A DNA stretch of 64,000 nucleotides from Fremontodendron californicum (GCA_030761205.1 JAULJL010000035.1:11798001-11862000); one strand, 5' to 3'; shown: positions 35,878 to 47,320, numbered from the stretch's first letter. The notes: generated by a model not told the origin, from the letters alone. Numbers and translations are program-made.

Positions 35878-37899
35878 TGATGCACCCAAAAGAGTGTATC
35901 TTATTTAACCTTGCACTAAAAAGATAAATTGTAAGTATAGTAGTTAGCAAGGGTCGAGTCCTCAGGGATTGGGTTTTAGTTTATAAGTTAATAGTTTAAA
36001 ACTTAAATTCAAGAACAATAAAAGAAAAGGGGTTTTTGAAGCCAGATTTAAACTAAAGTAAATAATAAGAATAAGATGCAAGGCGGTATAACCAGCCAAT
36101 AAAAATATATATACTAAATTAGGCGGTATAACCAGCCAATAAAAATATATATACTAAATTAGGCGGTATAACCAGCCAATAAAAATAAAACAAAGTTAAT
36201 ATACAAATTAGGCGGTATAACCAGCCAATAAAAATAAATATACTAAGAAGAATCAAATATGAAAAATATGGTTAAGGTTTCATTTTCCACCACTAGACAT
36301 CATTAAGAATCAATTTCATATCTATCAACATTAACCAACTATCAAAGTTAACAACCGTAGATAACAACAAGCTCTGTTATCCCAATCTTTCCTTAGTTTG
36401 TTGTTAAATAGAACAAGCTCTCTATTTAATCTCTAACCATCAAACAACCTAGAATAAGCTCTCTAAGTTCAATTTAATGGCAGCTTTATGATGAGAAAGA
36501 TAGGTTGATCTAAGCAACAAACACATAAGCTCGGATTGTTCAACTTAGGTTATGTTCCACTTTGCAATTATTGAAAACTTGACCATAATCATTAATCACA
36601 AATTGCCACTTATGAATAGGAAATCAAGACAATTACACGGATCAAGACTCCTAAACTAGCAATAGATAATTATCAAGATCTATCTAGTTGTACACCTAAA
36701 CAAATCAAGACAACATCATGAACAATTCTTGTAGAAGAACATAAGCAACTTTGATAGAAAATTAATGATAGATAGAATCTGAAAATCAATCACAAAACAT
36801 GTCTAGGGCTTTGAAATCACCCTTAACCAAATAAAAGTTTAGCCTAGCATAGGCATTATAAACATAAAATTTAAGAAAATCTAAGAAGAAAATAAAAGAA
36901 AGAAAGAAGAAGAGGAAGAATATTAATTATCCAACCTCTTGCTCTTTCTAAAGAAAAAGAAAACTAGAGAAAAGAAAGAAGAAGAAAACTTAGAGAATTT
37001 TATTACAATGGCTAATATCCTACCTATGTACAATATGATCCTCTACAATCATCCAAGGCCCTCTATTTATACACATTTTGGAAGGCTAAATGACAAGAGA
37101 CAAGCTTTACAAATTTCAAAGGTAGGTATAATAGGTGGGTAAATTTTTCTAACAATTTTCGTCATATTGTATGACAATTTTGATCAGCCAACTTGATGGT
37201 CGATTTCGTCAATGTTGGAGGCCTGATCTGATCACATGGTCTTCTAGAAAAAGGTTCCCCTATCAGTTACGGATACATAGCCGTTGGAATCAGCTCATTT
37301 GCTGATGTGGATAAGCAGATATGGGCAAAATACGAAAACATGTCAGCACAGACGTCATTGCACATCAGCCAACTTGATGGTCGATTTCGTCAATATTAGA
37401 GGCCTGATCTGATCATATGGTCTTCTAGACAAAGGTTCCCGTATCAGTTACGGATCCATAGCCATTAAAATCAGATCCTTTGCTGATGTGGATAAGCAGA
37501 TATGGGCAAAATACGAAAACAGGTCAGCACAGACATCATTGCACATCAGCCAACTTGATGGTCGATTTCGCTAGGGAAAACGACTCCGTTTCAAGAAGTA
37601 TAAAACATGAAAAAGATATATATGCCTCTTAGATTTGCACGGCTACAAATTTCAGCCTTATTGCTTCAGTGAAACTCCAGATATAGCTGATATGGCAAAA
37701 TGTGTCGGAACTGGAACTGAACTGGATTTGCCCTTAATTCTAGTAATCTGAAATCACTCAAAGAAACTTGTGAAAAACACCAATTTACATAAAAATATAA
37801 AAGATCATAAACACAATTAGACTAAACAATAATAACTCGTATTTGACACAAAACAATAATAAAACATAACTAAAAACTATATAATTATATGAGTTATCA
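35878..37899 (-). repeat. 3' LTR of copy D (2022 bp)
   Basis: TGATGCACCC to GAGTTATCA. Roughly the right half (from about 36950) matches the U3/promoter portion of the A, B and C LTRs. The left half (35878-36950) is unrelated to them and includes four GGCGGTATAACCAGCC units (36082-36240). About 185 bases are tandemly duplicated (37186-37370 and 37371-37555). Confidence 0.92.
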
Positions 37900-39945
37900 C
37901 ACCCCCACACTTAGATTGTTGCTAGTCCCTAGCAACGACTCAATAAAAATAAAATAAGAAAATCTAATCTAATCCACTTTCGTAGGAAATCACGGTGGCA
38001 CTTAGCATGTGACACAAGCCTTTAAACCCCTAGGTGTCCCTAGTGGACGAGTTTAGTGTCGTGAGGGTTTACTAGAACGATACCCACAAACATTGAAAAA
38101 TTAAAATATAAATAAACTTCATATAAATAAACTACATATACTAAAAATATTTACTCCTAATCCTTTCAATACAAATTAGAGACAATATTTGAACAAGTCT
38201 TATAAACTAATCAATAGCTTAAAAAATTTCACAAAAAATCATGCTTGAATGTAAATTGTTTGAGTTAAGCCAATATTAGCATAACATATCTCAATCAAAA
38301 TAGTGCATATTCAAACTTAACCTCAACTACTCACATGGGATACCCTCATGATTTTCACTCTTTAAAGTAGTGGTGAAGTGTTTACACTCAATCAATCTCA
38401 TGAAAACAGTTCTACCATACTCTTGCTTGTCCACCTATTCTCCACTATTTAGATCATACAACTTCATGAATCAAGAGGTCTTTAATCAAGGTTGTAATGG
38501 GGCCAAGGGGTTTGTAATGTGGTTGAATAACAAAAGGATAAAGATATCACAAAGGCTCCAAAGAGTTCATAAAGTTTAGAGACATAATAAGATCATACAA
38601 AGAAACTTCTCAAAACTCTTTACAAGTACATAGTCACCTAGGCCGAATATTCATGTTGGGCCTTTTCTTCATTCTAAACAACTTTGTAACATCTTTTTCT
38701 TTTTCCACAAATTCAAGAGATGATTCATTTTTTTTATATAGGAATGTATTTGCCAGTATTCCATTTCTTTTTCTCTTGACTTTTCTTTTCTTTTCCCCCC
38801 ACACTTATTTCTTGTTTCTAACCAAAAAATATCCCTTGTCCTTGCAAAGTGTCTCAAATCATGCTAATTCATCTTTGGAACAAAGGTAAAGATATAAGTA
38901 TATTTAGGTTAGGGACAAGTTATGGTTACCAAAGAGATAGCTTATTCAATGTAGGCTCAAATTGGTTCACTAAGGGTGTGTTCTCTTGGAACATCAATAA
39001 GGGATGGTTGTTTGGCCCTGGCTAAAAATCCTAATGCCTCTATCATATTCATGTTGTCACATGCATCAATATAGTCTCAAACGGTTTAAAGCAAGTTCTA
39101 GAGAATCATGTAATCATAAGAGCACTCAAGAAAGAAATTAGATTGATTTGTATAATGCATCAATCATTTTAGGCTCAAAAACTCACAAGAATGATTATAC
39201 AAGTCAGATTAAGTCTAAACATGCTTCTTTCTCAATCAACATATCATATTAACATTGGCTCATAAAAAGGTTGACATCAAGCTCAATTCTCATGAAAATC
39301 TTCTCACTAATAAATATGTTTTAGACTTATGCAATTCATATCTCATCATTGTATTAAAAAGGAACTAAAACACACTAAATAATAATAATAATAATAAAGA
39401 CTCATAAAAAAAAAATAGTAGACAAAAATAAAAGAAATCCTAAATCATTCCCCCCACATTTAATTCTTACATTGTCCTCAATGTAAGTCTATAACCCAAA
39501 TGAAAGAATCATGTGTAAGAGAAAAGAACTAATAACATAAGAATAGGAATAACTAGACTCAAAACAAAACAAACTCATGCAACCTAAATAATCCTAAAAT
39601 ACTAAACAAAAATTAACAAGTAAACGTAAAAAGATTAAAATCAAACTGACAAGGTATGTCTCAAGTCTCCCTTACTCAGACCTTGTTCAGAATGAATACT
39701 TCTAAATTGCTTAAAACACAACAAACTCTTTTTTTTTTTTTTTTTGAAAAGAAGAAATCAAACTGACAAGGTATGTCTCAAGTCTCCCTTACTCAGACCT
39801 TGTTCAGAATGAATACTTCTAAATGGCTTAAAACACAACAATTTTTTTTTTTTTTTTAAGAAGGTAAAATTTAGGAGATATTACCTGTAGAGGTTGCTAA
39901 CCACTTATTATAACTGAGACACAACAAACAAAATGTTAGATAATG
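37900..39945 (-). other. 3' noncoding region of copy D with polypurine tracts
   Basis: Contains the terminal polypurine tract (37900-37912), further AAGTGTGGGGG-like tracts on the minus strand near 38797 and 39450, and a TTACATT...AATGTAA inverted repeat near 39470. The 80-base repeat is present twice (about 39641-39707 and 39755-39822). No gene is supported. Confidence 0.7.
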
Positions 39946-40593
39946 TCACAAAGACAAAGTGCAATCCACTCCTTGCTCGTCCATATCTCTTTTTCTTTTT
40001 CCGAGCGTTTGCGAAACAACCGTAGCAGATAAATACTCATAAGCTTGGAGCTTTTTGAGTAAATCTTCAATGGTTGTAGCAGAAATTATGGTTCTCCTTG
40101 CCTCTGAAAACATGAATCCATTATCCACAGCATTATCTAAATATGAAAGAAAATTACTAAAATAACCATTAATATTAAGCAAACCAATGGGTTTCTTATT
40201 TGTGACCAAAGATGACCAAGAAGCCACGCAAGCTATTTCTTCCAATGTACCCAGACCTCCTGGTAAAGCAATGAATGCATCGGCAGAATGGTACATGATT
40301 GTTATCCGTTCAGGGATACTCCAGACTTGTATTTCCTTACCCAAGGTAGGTCCACAAAAACTTGTGAATAGTTTTGGCACGATTCCTAGAACTGGACTTC
40401 CTCCGGCGTGTGCTGCTGTAGCGACTGCTCCCATTAAACCCGTACTACCGCCTCCATAAATCAACTGGATCTTTTGTTGGGCAAGTATTACTCCAACTCT
40501 TATGGCTTCATCAGCGAATATGTTATTTTTCCCTGGATAAGCACCTCCAAAGACACAAATTTTTTTAATGCGCTGGGACGAAGTACTTTCCAT
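39946..40593 (-). CDS. LOG: LOG cytokinin-activating enzyme, intact and intronless, copy D
   Basis: 215 residues, start MESTSSQ at 40593. An upstream in-frame ATG at 40629 lies before the acceptor-like CTCTTTCAG, so the shorter start is chosen. LOG enzymes cut cytokinin riboside 5'-monophosphates to free bases in the cytosol. The Rossmann-type region has GGGSTGLMG and the hallmark PGGLGTLEE. An Arg 23 residues before the motif's final Glu fits the catalytic pair. The residue after that Arg, usually Lys, is Ile here. It differs from copy A at only a few residues. The tail has a basic KRKRD. Plant LOG genes normally have several introns; none is present here. Neighbours are the Cys-rich ORF 270 bases upstream and the 3' noncoding region. 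Confidence 0.9.
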   Translation of the reverse strand: MESTSSQRIKKICVFGGAYPGKNNIFADEAIRVGVILAQQKIQLIYGGGSTGLMGAVATAAHAGGSPVLGIVPKLFTSFCGPTLGKEIQVWSIPERITIMYHSADAFIALPGGLGTLEEIACVASWSSLVTNKKPIGLLNINGYFSNFLSYLDNAVDNGFMFSEARRTIISATTIEDLLKKLQAYEYLSATVVSQTLGKRKRDMDEQGVDCTLSL

Positions 40594-40863
40594 TTTTTTT
40601 TTCGAGTGCCTGAAAGAGAATGAGTACATGGTGTAATATATAGAGGACTGAGTAGTGAATCAGACAAGAGTAATAATGTCGCCGAAAGTATATCTGACCT
40701 GTCAGAAGAAAATGTTAACCTAACAAAAGATTTTTGCGTGATTTTAGGAAGAAAATCAAAAAGAGAAGAAAAATCAACCGTAAAAGTCAAGAGTAATAGT
40801 GTCGCCGAAAGTGTATTTGGCATCTTCCTCTGGTTTTACGTCCAGAAACGGCTTAAACGCCTT

Positions 40864-41400
40864 CTATGAGTCGAGGATATGCTTCCCATCCAGTTTTCTT
40901 ACAAGCTGGCAAACAGGGTCTTTTAACATCAGATTCCCAAGATGTTGCCATTCCCTTTGGAATTGCGGCCATAAATCAAGAATTTCTCTTTGTACGTCTC
41001 CACTAGGATGCGTCTCAAGAGAAAGTTGGATATTACCCAAATTCTCCTTACTCAGTCCATCCTTAATGAATTCAATTTTATCATCTCGATTAGAGGACGA
41101 AATCCCAATTGAACGACATTTACCGTTACACGTCCATCGTGCACATTTGTGGCAATTTGAACTCATGCGCTTTGCTCGTCGCTTCTTTGCAAAAGTGCTT
41201 CTACCTGTACCTGGTAAATGCAAAACAGGAAGATATTCATCTTCACGTACCTTGGCTTCAATTATCCAACGTATGTCTCCAGGAATCCCTTTGTGCATAA
41301 GCATTCTTAATCTTTCAAATCGAACTTGGTAAAGCTTCAGTAAAATATTTCGAGGAAAAGGAGGAAATCGTTTCTGCAATCTTGTGAGAATATCATCCAT
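40864..41400 (-). CDS. Cys-rich basic protein resembling carlavirus-type nucleic-acid-binding protein, copy D
   Basis: 178 residues, start at 41400. The longer frame to 41457 begins inside the pyrimidine tract and is disfavoured. Same basic run and CX2CX4CX3C cysteines as the other copies, with a handful of amino-acid changes (for example Gly for Glu and Ser for Pro) and no disruption. A T-rich tract and CAGG sit directly before the ATG. It lies between the gag-tail ORF and the LOG gene. Confidence 0.75.
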   Translation of the reverse strand: MDDILTRLQKRFPPFPRNILLKLYQVRFERLRMLMHKGIPGDIRWIIEAKVREDEYLPVLHLPGTGRSTFAKKRRAKRMSSNCHKCARWTCNGKCRSIGISSSNRDDKIEFIKDGLSKENLGNIQLSLETHPSGDVQREILDLWPQFQREWQHLGNLMLKDPVCQLVRKLDGKHILDS

Positions 41401-41939
41401 CCTGAAAAAAAAATGAAAAAAATTGAAAGAGAAATTGGAAGAGAAATTTATATACAATATCAGTTTTGTGGGTAGCTGATGGAACCGATTTAAATAATCA
41501 CGGAGTACCGTTATCCGCCATTTAACCGGGGTAAAAAAAATAAAAATTATATTTACATCTAGTTATTTTCAAAACAAGGATCAAAAAAAAAAAAAACAAC
41601 ATAAAAAGACTCAAAAATAAAACACTCTAAATAAAATCCTAAATTCTTCCCCCCACACATAATTCTTACATTGTCATTAATGTAATGCTATTATCCCCCA
41701 ATGCAAGAATTATATGTAAGAGAAAAGAACTATTAAACAAAAGAAACTTATGCAGCCTAAATGAACTTAAAAACAGTAAACACAATTAACAAAGAAACAT
41801 AAGAAATAAAAATAAAAACAATAAAAATAATAAAAGAAAAAGGAAAAGAAAGAGAAAGCAAATCTGAATATGGAAGGTTGGCAATTTCATCTTTAATTGG
41901 GCTGCCTTCCCAATTAACACTTGAGTTAGTGTTTTGAAT
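41401..41939 (-). other. Spacer with integrase-tail relic and polypurine-like tract, copy D
   Basis: Near 41550-41585 the last codons and downstream flank of the integrase-tail ORF of A/B survive (complement of AAAATAACTAGATG). Next comes an AATTATGTGTGGGGGGAAG-like tract on the minus strand (about 41645-41670) beside a second TTACATT inverted repeat, then a short A-rich leader. No gene is seen. Confidence 0.6.
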
Positions 41940-42878
41940 CTAACCAACACCCCTTCTTGGCTTTTTAGGCTTGTCAGGCTCATGCATGAAATTTCCCAAA
42001 TTTATGCGTTTGAGAGGAAGCTTTCTTTGCACAACAGTGGATGCATTCTCCATTACAAGTATTATTCCATCATCCTTGGTGGTGCATATCTCATCGAGGA
42101 ATGGTGCATCTTTTGGTACTTGTTGAATGACATCCACAAACAAAGTGTTTAAGGTTTCAAGCGTGTCTTGTTCATGTTCATCCTCCTTGAACTTTGCGAA
42201 TCTACTAGGAAAAGGTGGAGAAGAAACATTAGTAAAAATTGGAATCTCAAACGTTACCTCAGGTGCCGAAATACTCTTATTTGTATTTGTGGCTTCATTA
42301 TCCTCAAGAATAGAATCCATCTCTAATTCTGTCTCATCCTCATCTTGTTCCTCATTCCTCAAGGTCACAATAGTAGTATTCTCCTTTGGGTTAATCATTG
42401 TTTGGGCAGAGAGTTCTTCAGATCTTTGTGCTACCCATACCACCATACTACTAGCCAATAGGCTCATTTGCCTTTCCAAACTCCGGATGCTTGCCCTTGT
42501 TTCCTGTTGAAATTGCAAAGTATTAGTAACAAGAGAATCGACAAGATCTTCTAAAGAAGTACCTGAGTTTTGAGTCATATGTGGTGGTTGAAGAAGATTT
42601 GGTTCTTGAGACCATGATTGATTGAAGCTAGATGGATGAGTGTAATTGGCATAAGGATCTACTTCTTGGTAATTTTCTGAGTAGCCATAATTAGTATGCT
42701 CCCACCATCCCTCATGGTAAGTGTTTGAGTAATGATCATACAGTTGGTCTTGGAACACTTGATGGCCTTGACATCCTCCCATGGCCAATTGTTGAACTGG
42801 GTAGGTGAGATTGGCTTGTTGATTTTCCATGTTCATGTATGCCACCAACTCTTCAAGTGTTAGATTGCTCAATTCCAT
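41940..42878 (-). CDS. Gag C-terminal-like protein of copy D
   Basis: About 312 residues from MELSNLTLEELVAYM (start at 42878; a longer frame to 42908 would add a Lys-rich extension from an A-tract). The N-terminal part is rich in Gln, Asn and Tyr. The middle has TMINPKENTTIVTLRNEE, then an acidic stretch. The end has PFPSRFAKFKEDEHEQDTLETLNT and VIQQVPKDAPFLDEICT, which parallels the gag-protease linker of Athila elements (compare PFPQRLQTI and AIKQVPSYAKFLKDMC in copy A). Capsid-like domain, zinc knuckle and protease are absent. It could be a structural or RNA-binding accessory. Function unknown. Confidence 0.65.
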   Translation of the reverse strand: MELSNLTLEELVAYMNMENQQANLTYPVQQLAMGGCQGHQVFQDQLYDHYSNTYHEGWWEHTNYGYSENYQEVDPYANYTHPSSFNQSWSQEPNLLQPPHMTQNSGTSLEDLVDSLVTNTLQFQQETRASIRSLERQMSLLASSMVVWVAQRSEELSAQTMINPKENTTIVTLRNEEQDEDETELEMDSILEDNEATNTNKSISAPEVTFEIPIFTNVSSPPFPSRFAKFKEDEHEQDTLETLNTLFVDVIQQVPKDAPFLDEICTTKDDGIILVMENASTVVQRKLPLKRINLGNFMHEPDKPKKPRRGVG

Positions 42879-43004
42879 CGTTTTTCTTTCTTTTTTTTTT
42901 TTCTTCAAAATTTGATAAGAAAAACTTGTATGTACAAGAAAAATAAAATTAATTACAACTGAAAATAAGAATAAACCAATGAACTAATAAACTAAAGAAA
43001 GCAA

Positions 43005-43022
43005 TCCCCGGCAACGGCGCCA
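43005..43022 (-). other. Primer-binding site, tRNA-Asp type (copy D)
   Basis: Minus strand TGGCGCCGTTGCCGGGGA, six bases from the LTR edge at 43029. Identical to the other family copies although the adjacent LTR half is different. Confidence 0.9.
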
Positions 43023-43028
43023 AAAACT

Positions 43029-45050
43029 TGATGCACCCAAAAGAGTGTATCTTATTTAACCTTGCACTAAAAAGATAAATTGTAAGTATAGTAGTTAGCA
43101 AGGGTCGAGTCCTCAGGGATTGGGTTTTAGTTTATAAGTTAATAGTTTAAAACTTAAATTCAAGAACAATAAAAGAAAAGGGGTTTTTGAAGCCAGATTT
43201 AAACTAAAGTAAATAATAAGAATAAGATGCAAGGCGGTATAACCAGCCAATAAAAATATATATACTAAATTAGGCGGTATAACCAGCCAATAAAAATATA
43301 TATACTAAATTAGGCGGTATAACCAGCCAATAAAAATAAAACAAAGTTAATATACAAATTAGGCGGTATAACCAGCCAATAAAAATAAATATACTAAGAA
43401 GAATCAAATATGAAAAATATGGTTAAGGTTTCATTTTCCACCACTAGACATCATTAAGAATCAATTTCATATCTATCAACATTAACCAACTATCAAAGTT
43501 AACAACCGTAGATAACAACAAGCTCTGTTATCCCAATCTTTCCTTAGTTTGTTGTTAAATAGAACAAGCTCTCTATTTAATCTCTAACCATCAAACAACC
43601 TAGAATAAGCTCTCTAAGTTCAATTTAATGGCAGCTTTATGATGAGAAAGATAGGTTGATCTAAGCAACAAACACATAAGCTCGGATTGTTCAACTTAGG
43701 TTATGTTCCACTTTGCAATTATTGAAAACTTGACCATAATCATTAATCACAAATTGCCACTTATGAATAGGAAATCAAGACAATTACACGGATCAAGACT
43801 CCTAAACTAGCAATAGATAATTATCAAGATCTATCTAGTTGTACACCTAAACAAATCAAGACAACATCATGAACAATTCTTGTAGAAGAACATAAGCAAC
43901 TTTGATAGAAAATTAATGATAGATAGAATCTGAAAATCAATCACAAAACATGTCTAGGGCTTTGAAATCACCCTTAACCAAATAAAAGTTTAGCCTAGCA
44001 TAGGCATTATAAACATAAAATTAAAGAAAATCTAAGAAGAAAATAAAAGAAAGAAAGAAGAAGAGGAAGAATATTAATTATCCAACCTCTTGCTCTTTCT
44101 AAAGAAAAAGAAAACTAGAGAAAAGAAAGAAGAAGAAAACTTAGAGAATTTTATTACAATGGCTAATATCCTACCTATGTACAATATGATCCTCTACAAT
44201 CATCCAAGGCCCTCTATTTATACACATTTTGGAAGGCTAAATGACAAGAGACAAGCTTTACAAATTTCAAAGGTAGGTATAATAGGTGGGTGAATTTTTC
44301 TAACAATTTTCGTCATATTGTATGATAATCTTGATCAGCCAACTTGATGGTCGATTTCGTCAATGTTGGAGGCCTGATCTGATCACATGGTCTTCTAGAA
44401 AAAGGTTTCCCTATCAGTTACGGATCCATAGCCGTTGGAATAAGCTCATTTTCTGATGTGGATAAGCAGATATGGGCAAAATACGAAAACATGTCAGCAC
44501 AGACGTCATTGCACATCAGCCAACTTGATGGTCGATTTCGTCAATATTAGAGGCCTGATCTGATCATATGGTCTTCTAGACAAAGGTTCCCGTATCAGTT
44601 ACGGATCCATAGCCATTGGAATCAGATCATTTGCTGATGTGGATAAGCAGATATGGGCAAAATACGAAAACAGGTCAGCACAGACGTCATTGCACATCAG
44701 CCAAATTGATGGTCGATTTCGCTAGGGAAAACGACTCCGTTTCAAGAAGTATAAAACATGAAAAAGATAGATATGCCTCTTAGCTTTGCACGGCTACAAA
44801 TTTCAGCCTTATTGCTTCAGTGAAACTCCAGATATAGCTGATATGGCAAAATGTGTCGGAACTGGAACTGAACTGGATTTGCCCTTAATTCTAGTAATCT
44901 GAAATCACTCAAAGAAACTTGTGAAAAACACCAAATTACATAAAAATATAAAAGATCATAAACACAATTAGACTAAACAATAATAACTCGTATTTGACAC
45001 AAAACAATAATAAAACATAACTAAAAACTATATAATTATACGAGTTATCA
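43029..45050 (-). repeat. 5' LTR of copy D (2022 bp)
   Basis: Same structure as 35878-37899, with only a few substitutions by eye, and bordered by TSD CAGGG at 45051-45055. It contains the TATA region (complement of TATAAATA near 44217-44224) and would drive leftward transcription. Confidence 0.92.
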
Positions 45051-45055
45051 CAGGG

Positions 45056-46483
45056 GCTCGGGCCAGCAGGCCCGCGCACGGCCCTCGCAGCCCGCGCTTG
45101 GGCTGGCCTTCCCCCTGCTGTTTGCATCCCATTTGGTTTTATTTTTGCTTTTTACGTTTTGTTCTGTTTCATTTTATTATTTTTTTTGTCTTATTTGTTT
45201 CTTTTGTTTATTTGGTTTTTATTTTAGTATTTATTATTTATTTACTAATTGTTTATTTTAGTTTTTTTTGCAGGTTTTATATTACATTATTATTATTTGT
45301 ATATTAGTATTATTATTATTTATTATTTTACTAACCATATATTTTTTTATAAAAAAAACTATTATTATTTTTAGAAAACTATTATTATATTATATTATAT
45401 TATTTTTTTTATTATATTAGTATATTATATTATATATTATATTTCATATTTTATATTTGTATAATAATAGTATATTTTTAATATTGTTAATTAGTAATTT
45501 ATTTATTTTTAGATTAAATTAATTTAATTGAAGAGTGGTTATTTTTAAATAAATAAATTAAGATTTTTTTCAATGATGAAATTCAAAGAAATTACGAATG
45601 GTTAATTTCTGAGATATTTCTAGGTGAGAAATTTCTCTTAAAAATTCTCCAGAATGAATGGAAGGATATTTTAAGAGATTAATTTCAATACCAACAAAAA
45701 TCAAAAATTTATTTTTTTGAGAATAATTAATTTTCAAAATCTTTTTTCTCAAAATTGATTTTCCATAATAAATGCTGAATTTAAATTGAAGGATAAATTA
45801 AGATTTTTTCCGATGATGAAATTCAAGAAAGTTACGAATGGTTGACTTTTAAGAAATTTCTAGATGAGAAAAATTCTTTTAAAAATTCTCCAGAATGAAT
45901 GGAAAAATATTTTAAGAGATGATTTTCGATATTAAAAATCAGAATTTATTTTTCAAATAAACATTAATAAAATGTGGATTATTTTTGGAGCATTAATTTA
46001 AGAGAAATAATTTGATTAAATAATTCTAACTTTTCCGACGACGGAGCCTCTTCAATAGAACGAATGGTTTCTTTTGAATACTCTGGAGGTGAGGAAACAT
46101 TTTTTAGTAATTTCTCCAGAATGAATGGAATGAAGACCTAAAAAATAATTTTCGATATTTCTAACTTTAACAATTAAAACGAAATAGGATAGACAAGACC
46201 AGTTAATTAAGACTTTTTAGGTATCACAAGACTAATTAGGTACTATCTTTTAGATAGGCGTTGTGAGGGTGCTAATCCTTCCTCACACGTAACCGTACTC
46301 CCGAACCTAGTTCTAACAAGTAGACCAGAACCTATTCTTTTTAAGGTGCCTTAGTCAAGCTTAGGATTACTTTAAATAGGATAGATTCATAAAGGTGACT
46401 AATCACACCTAGATTAGATGATTAGTGGCGACTCCATTGATTTGCGTCTAGCATGCTGAGTTCGTATTTGGCACGTTATGACA
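45056..46483 (+). repeat. 5' LTR of H1, second part
   Basis: Continues the LTR after copy D, starting with a very GC-rich patch (45056-45115) and then strongly AT-rich DNA (45180-45560). It ends ...TTATGACA just before the primer site. Tat/Ogre LTR signals near the end are GTGAGGGTGCTAATCCTTCC, AATCACACCTAGA and GTGGCGACTCCATTG. A degenerate duplication of about 240 bases is visible (45560-45740 against 45800-45960). No genes. Confidence 0.8.
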
Positions 46484-46486
46484 GTT

Positions 46487-46504
46487 TGGCGACTCCACTG
46501 GGGA
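46487..46504 (+). other. Primer-binding site of H1
   Basis: TGGCGACTCCACTGGGGA, three bases after the LTR end. It has the form usual for Ogre/Tat elements, reported to use tRNA-Arg; the tRNA assignment is from memory. Confidence 0.75.
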
Positions 46505-47320
46505 TATTCGAGAGTCGATCCATAGATTAGTCTTGTGATACTTTAGGTTTGAAATATTGGTCTTTAAGTGTTTAATTTTTATGTATTTATTTGTTTATTT
46601 ATTTTTATTTTTTATTTTGATTTTTGTTATTTGTACTAACAACTTTTGTTTCATTGTACATTTATGGGTAAGGGAAGGTTTGAATGTCCCTTCGCACACA
46701 CGACACATTGCATATCATAAAGTCCTATACCCGGACTCGTCCCTTTTAGGAGGGGGTAAAGTACCTACGCCTCGAGAGGTGAAAACCTCCGCAACGGCTA
46801 GCGAAACACCTTCAGAGTGTAAAGTACCAAAGTCTTTGAGAGGTGATAAACCTCCGCCATAACTTTGGAAATTACTCTCACCCGAATTGAACCCTTCCGG
46901 TTGGAGCCTGTAATGGGTGAGGAATGGGGTGCCTTACTCATCCTACATGGATGATGTTAAGGAGCAATTTGGGGACCTTTTTAGCTTGGTCAAGTATCCT
47001 AAACCCAGCATATAAACAATACTTAAGTGGCCAAACTTTAAGATAGAGCCATGTCCAACCTTATGTAGAGGAAAACCCGAATTTAGGACACATGAAAGGA
47101 CACTTCTTACCCTATACTTTTATCATTAACATGATGCTTTGTTTACCTAACACGTTTGTTTTGCTGATATACTTACCATGATGAGGTAGTTCTTACACAT
47201 GTTGTATTTTTATCTTTTCGTAAGTTTGTTGACATAACATCTAACTGTTTGTTTCTTTCTTTTCATACATCATGCATCTTCATAAAGTCATCTTGCCACA
47301 TAACGGTCTAGATAAAAAGA
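46505..47320 (+). other. 5' leader of H1
   Basis: About 800 bases between the primer site and ORF1, with T-rich tracts and two related CCTACGCC(T)CGAGAGGTGA segments (46770 and 46830). No coding potential is supported; the short frame at 46557-46862 has no recognisable content. Confidence 0.5.

Larger units (their letters stand above)
35878..45050 (-). mobile_element. Chimeric non-autonomous retrotransposon with NABP-like and LOG cassette, copy D
   Basis: LTRs of 2022 bp (35878-37899, 43029-45050) flanked by CAGGG (35873-35877, 45051-45055). On the minus strand the order is LTR, tRNA-Asp primer site, a short gag-tail ORF, Cys-rich ORF, LOG gene, about 2 kb noncoding, LTR. It shares the U3 part of its LTR, the two-gene cassette and the 3' noncoding region with A/B/C. 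The LTR's other half and the upstream ORF are different. No reverse transcriptase, protease or integrase is present. The LTRs are nearly identical, so insertion is recent. Confidence 0.94.

Noticed and set aside
35537..35950. 137-codon minus-strand ORF
   Set aside because: Crosses the boundary between the H1 LTR and copy D, so it is created by the insertion.
36939..37142. 67-codon ORF in the D LTR (identical at 44090-44293)
   Set aside because: Repetition is explained by the two LTR copies; it is Lys-rich translation of an A-rich leader with no function evident.
40799..41332. 177-codon plus-strand ORF opposite the Cys-rich gene in copy D (similar in A and B)
   Set aside because: It is an antisense shadow of the real minus-strand gene; it has low complexity and no family match, and the sense ORF is the one conserved.
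45180..45560. Possible centromeric or satellite DNA in the AT-rich stretch
   Set aside because: Simple ATT/TATTAT microsatellite-like sequence within the H1 LTR, with no higher-order repeat.
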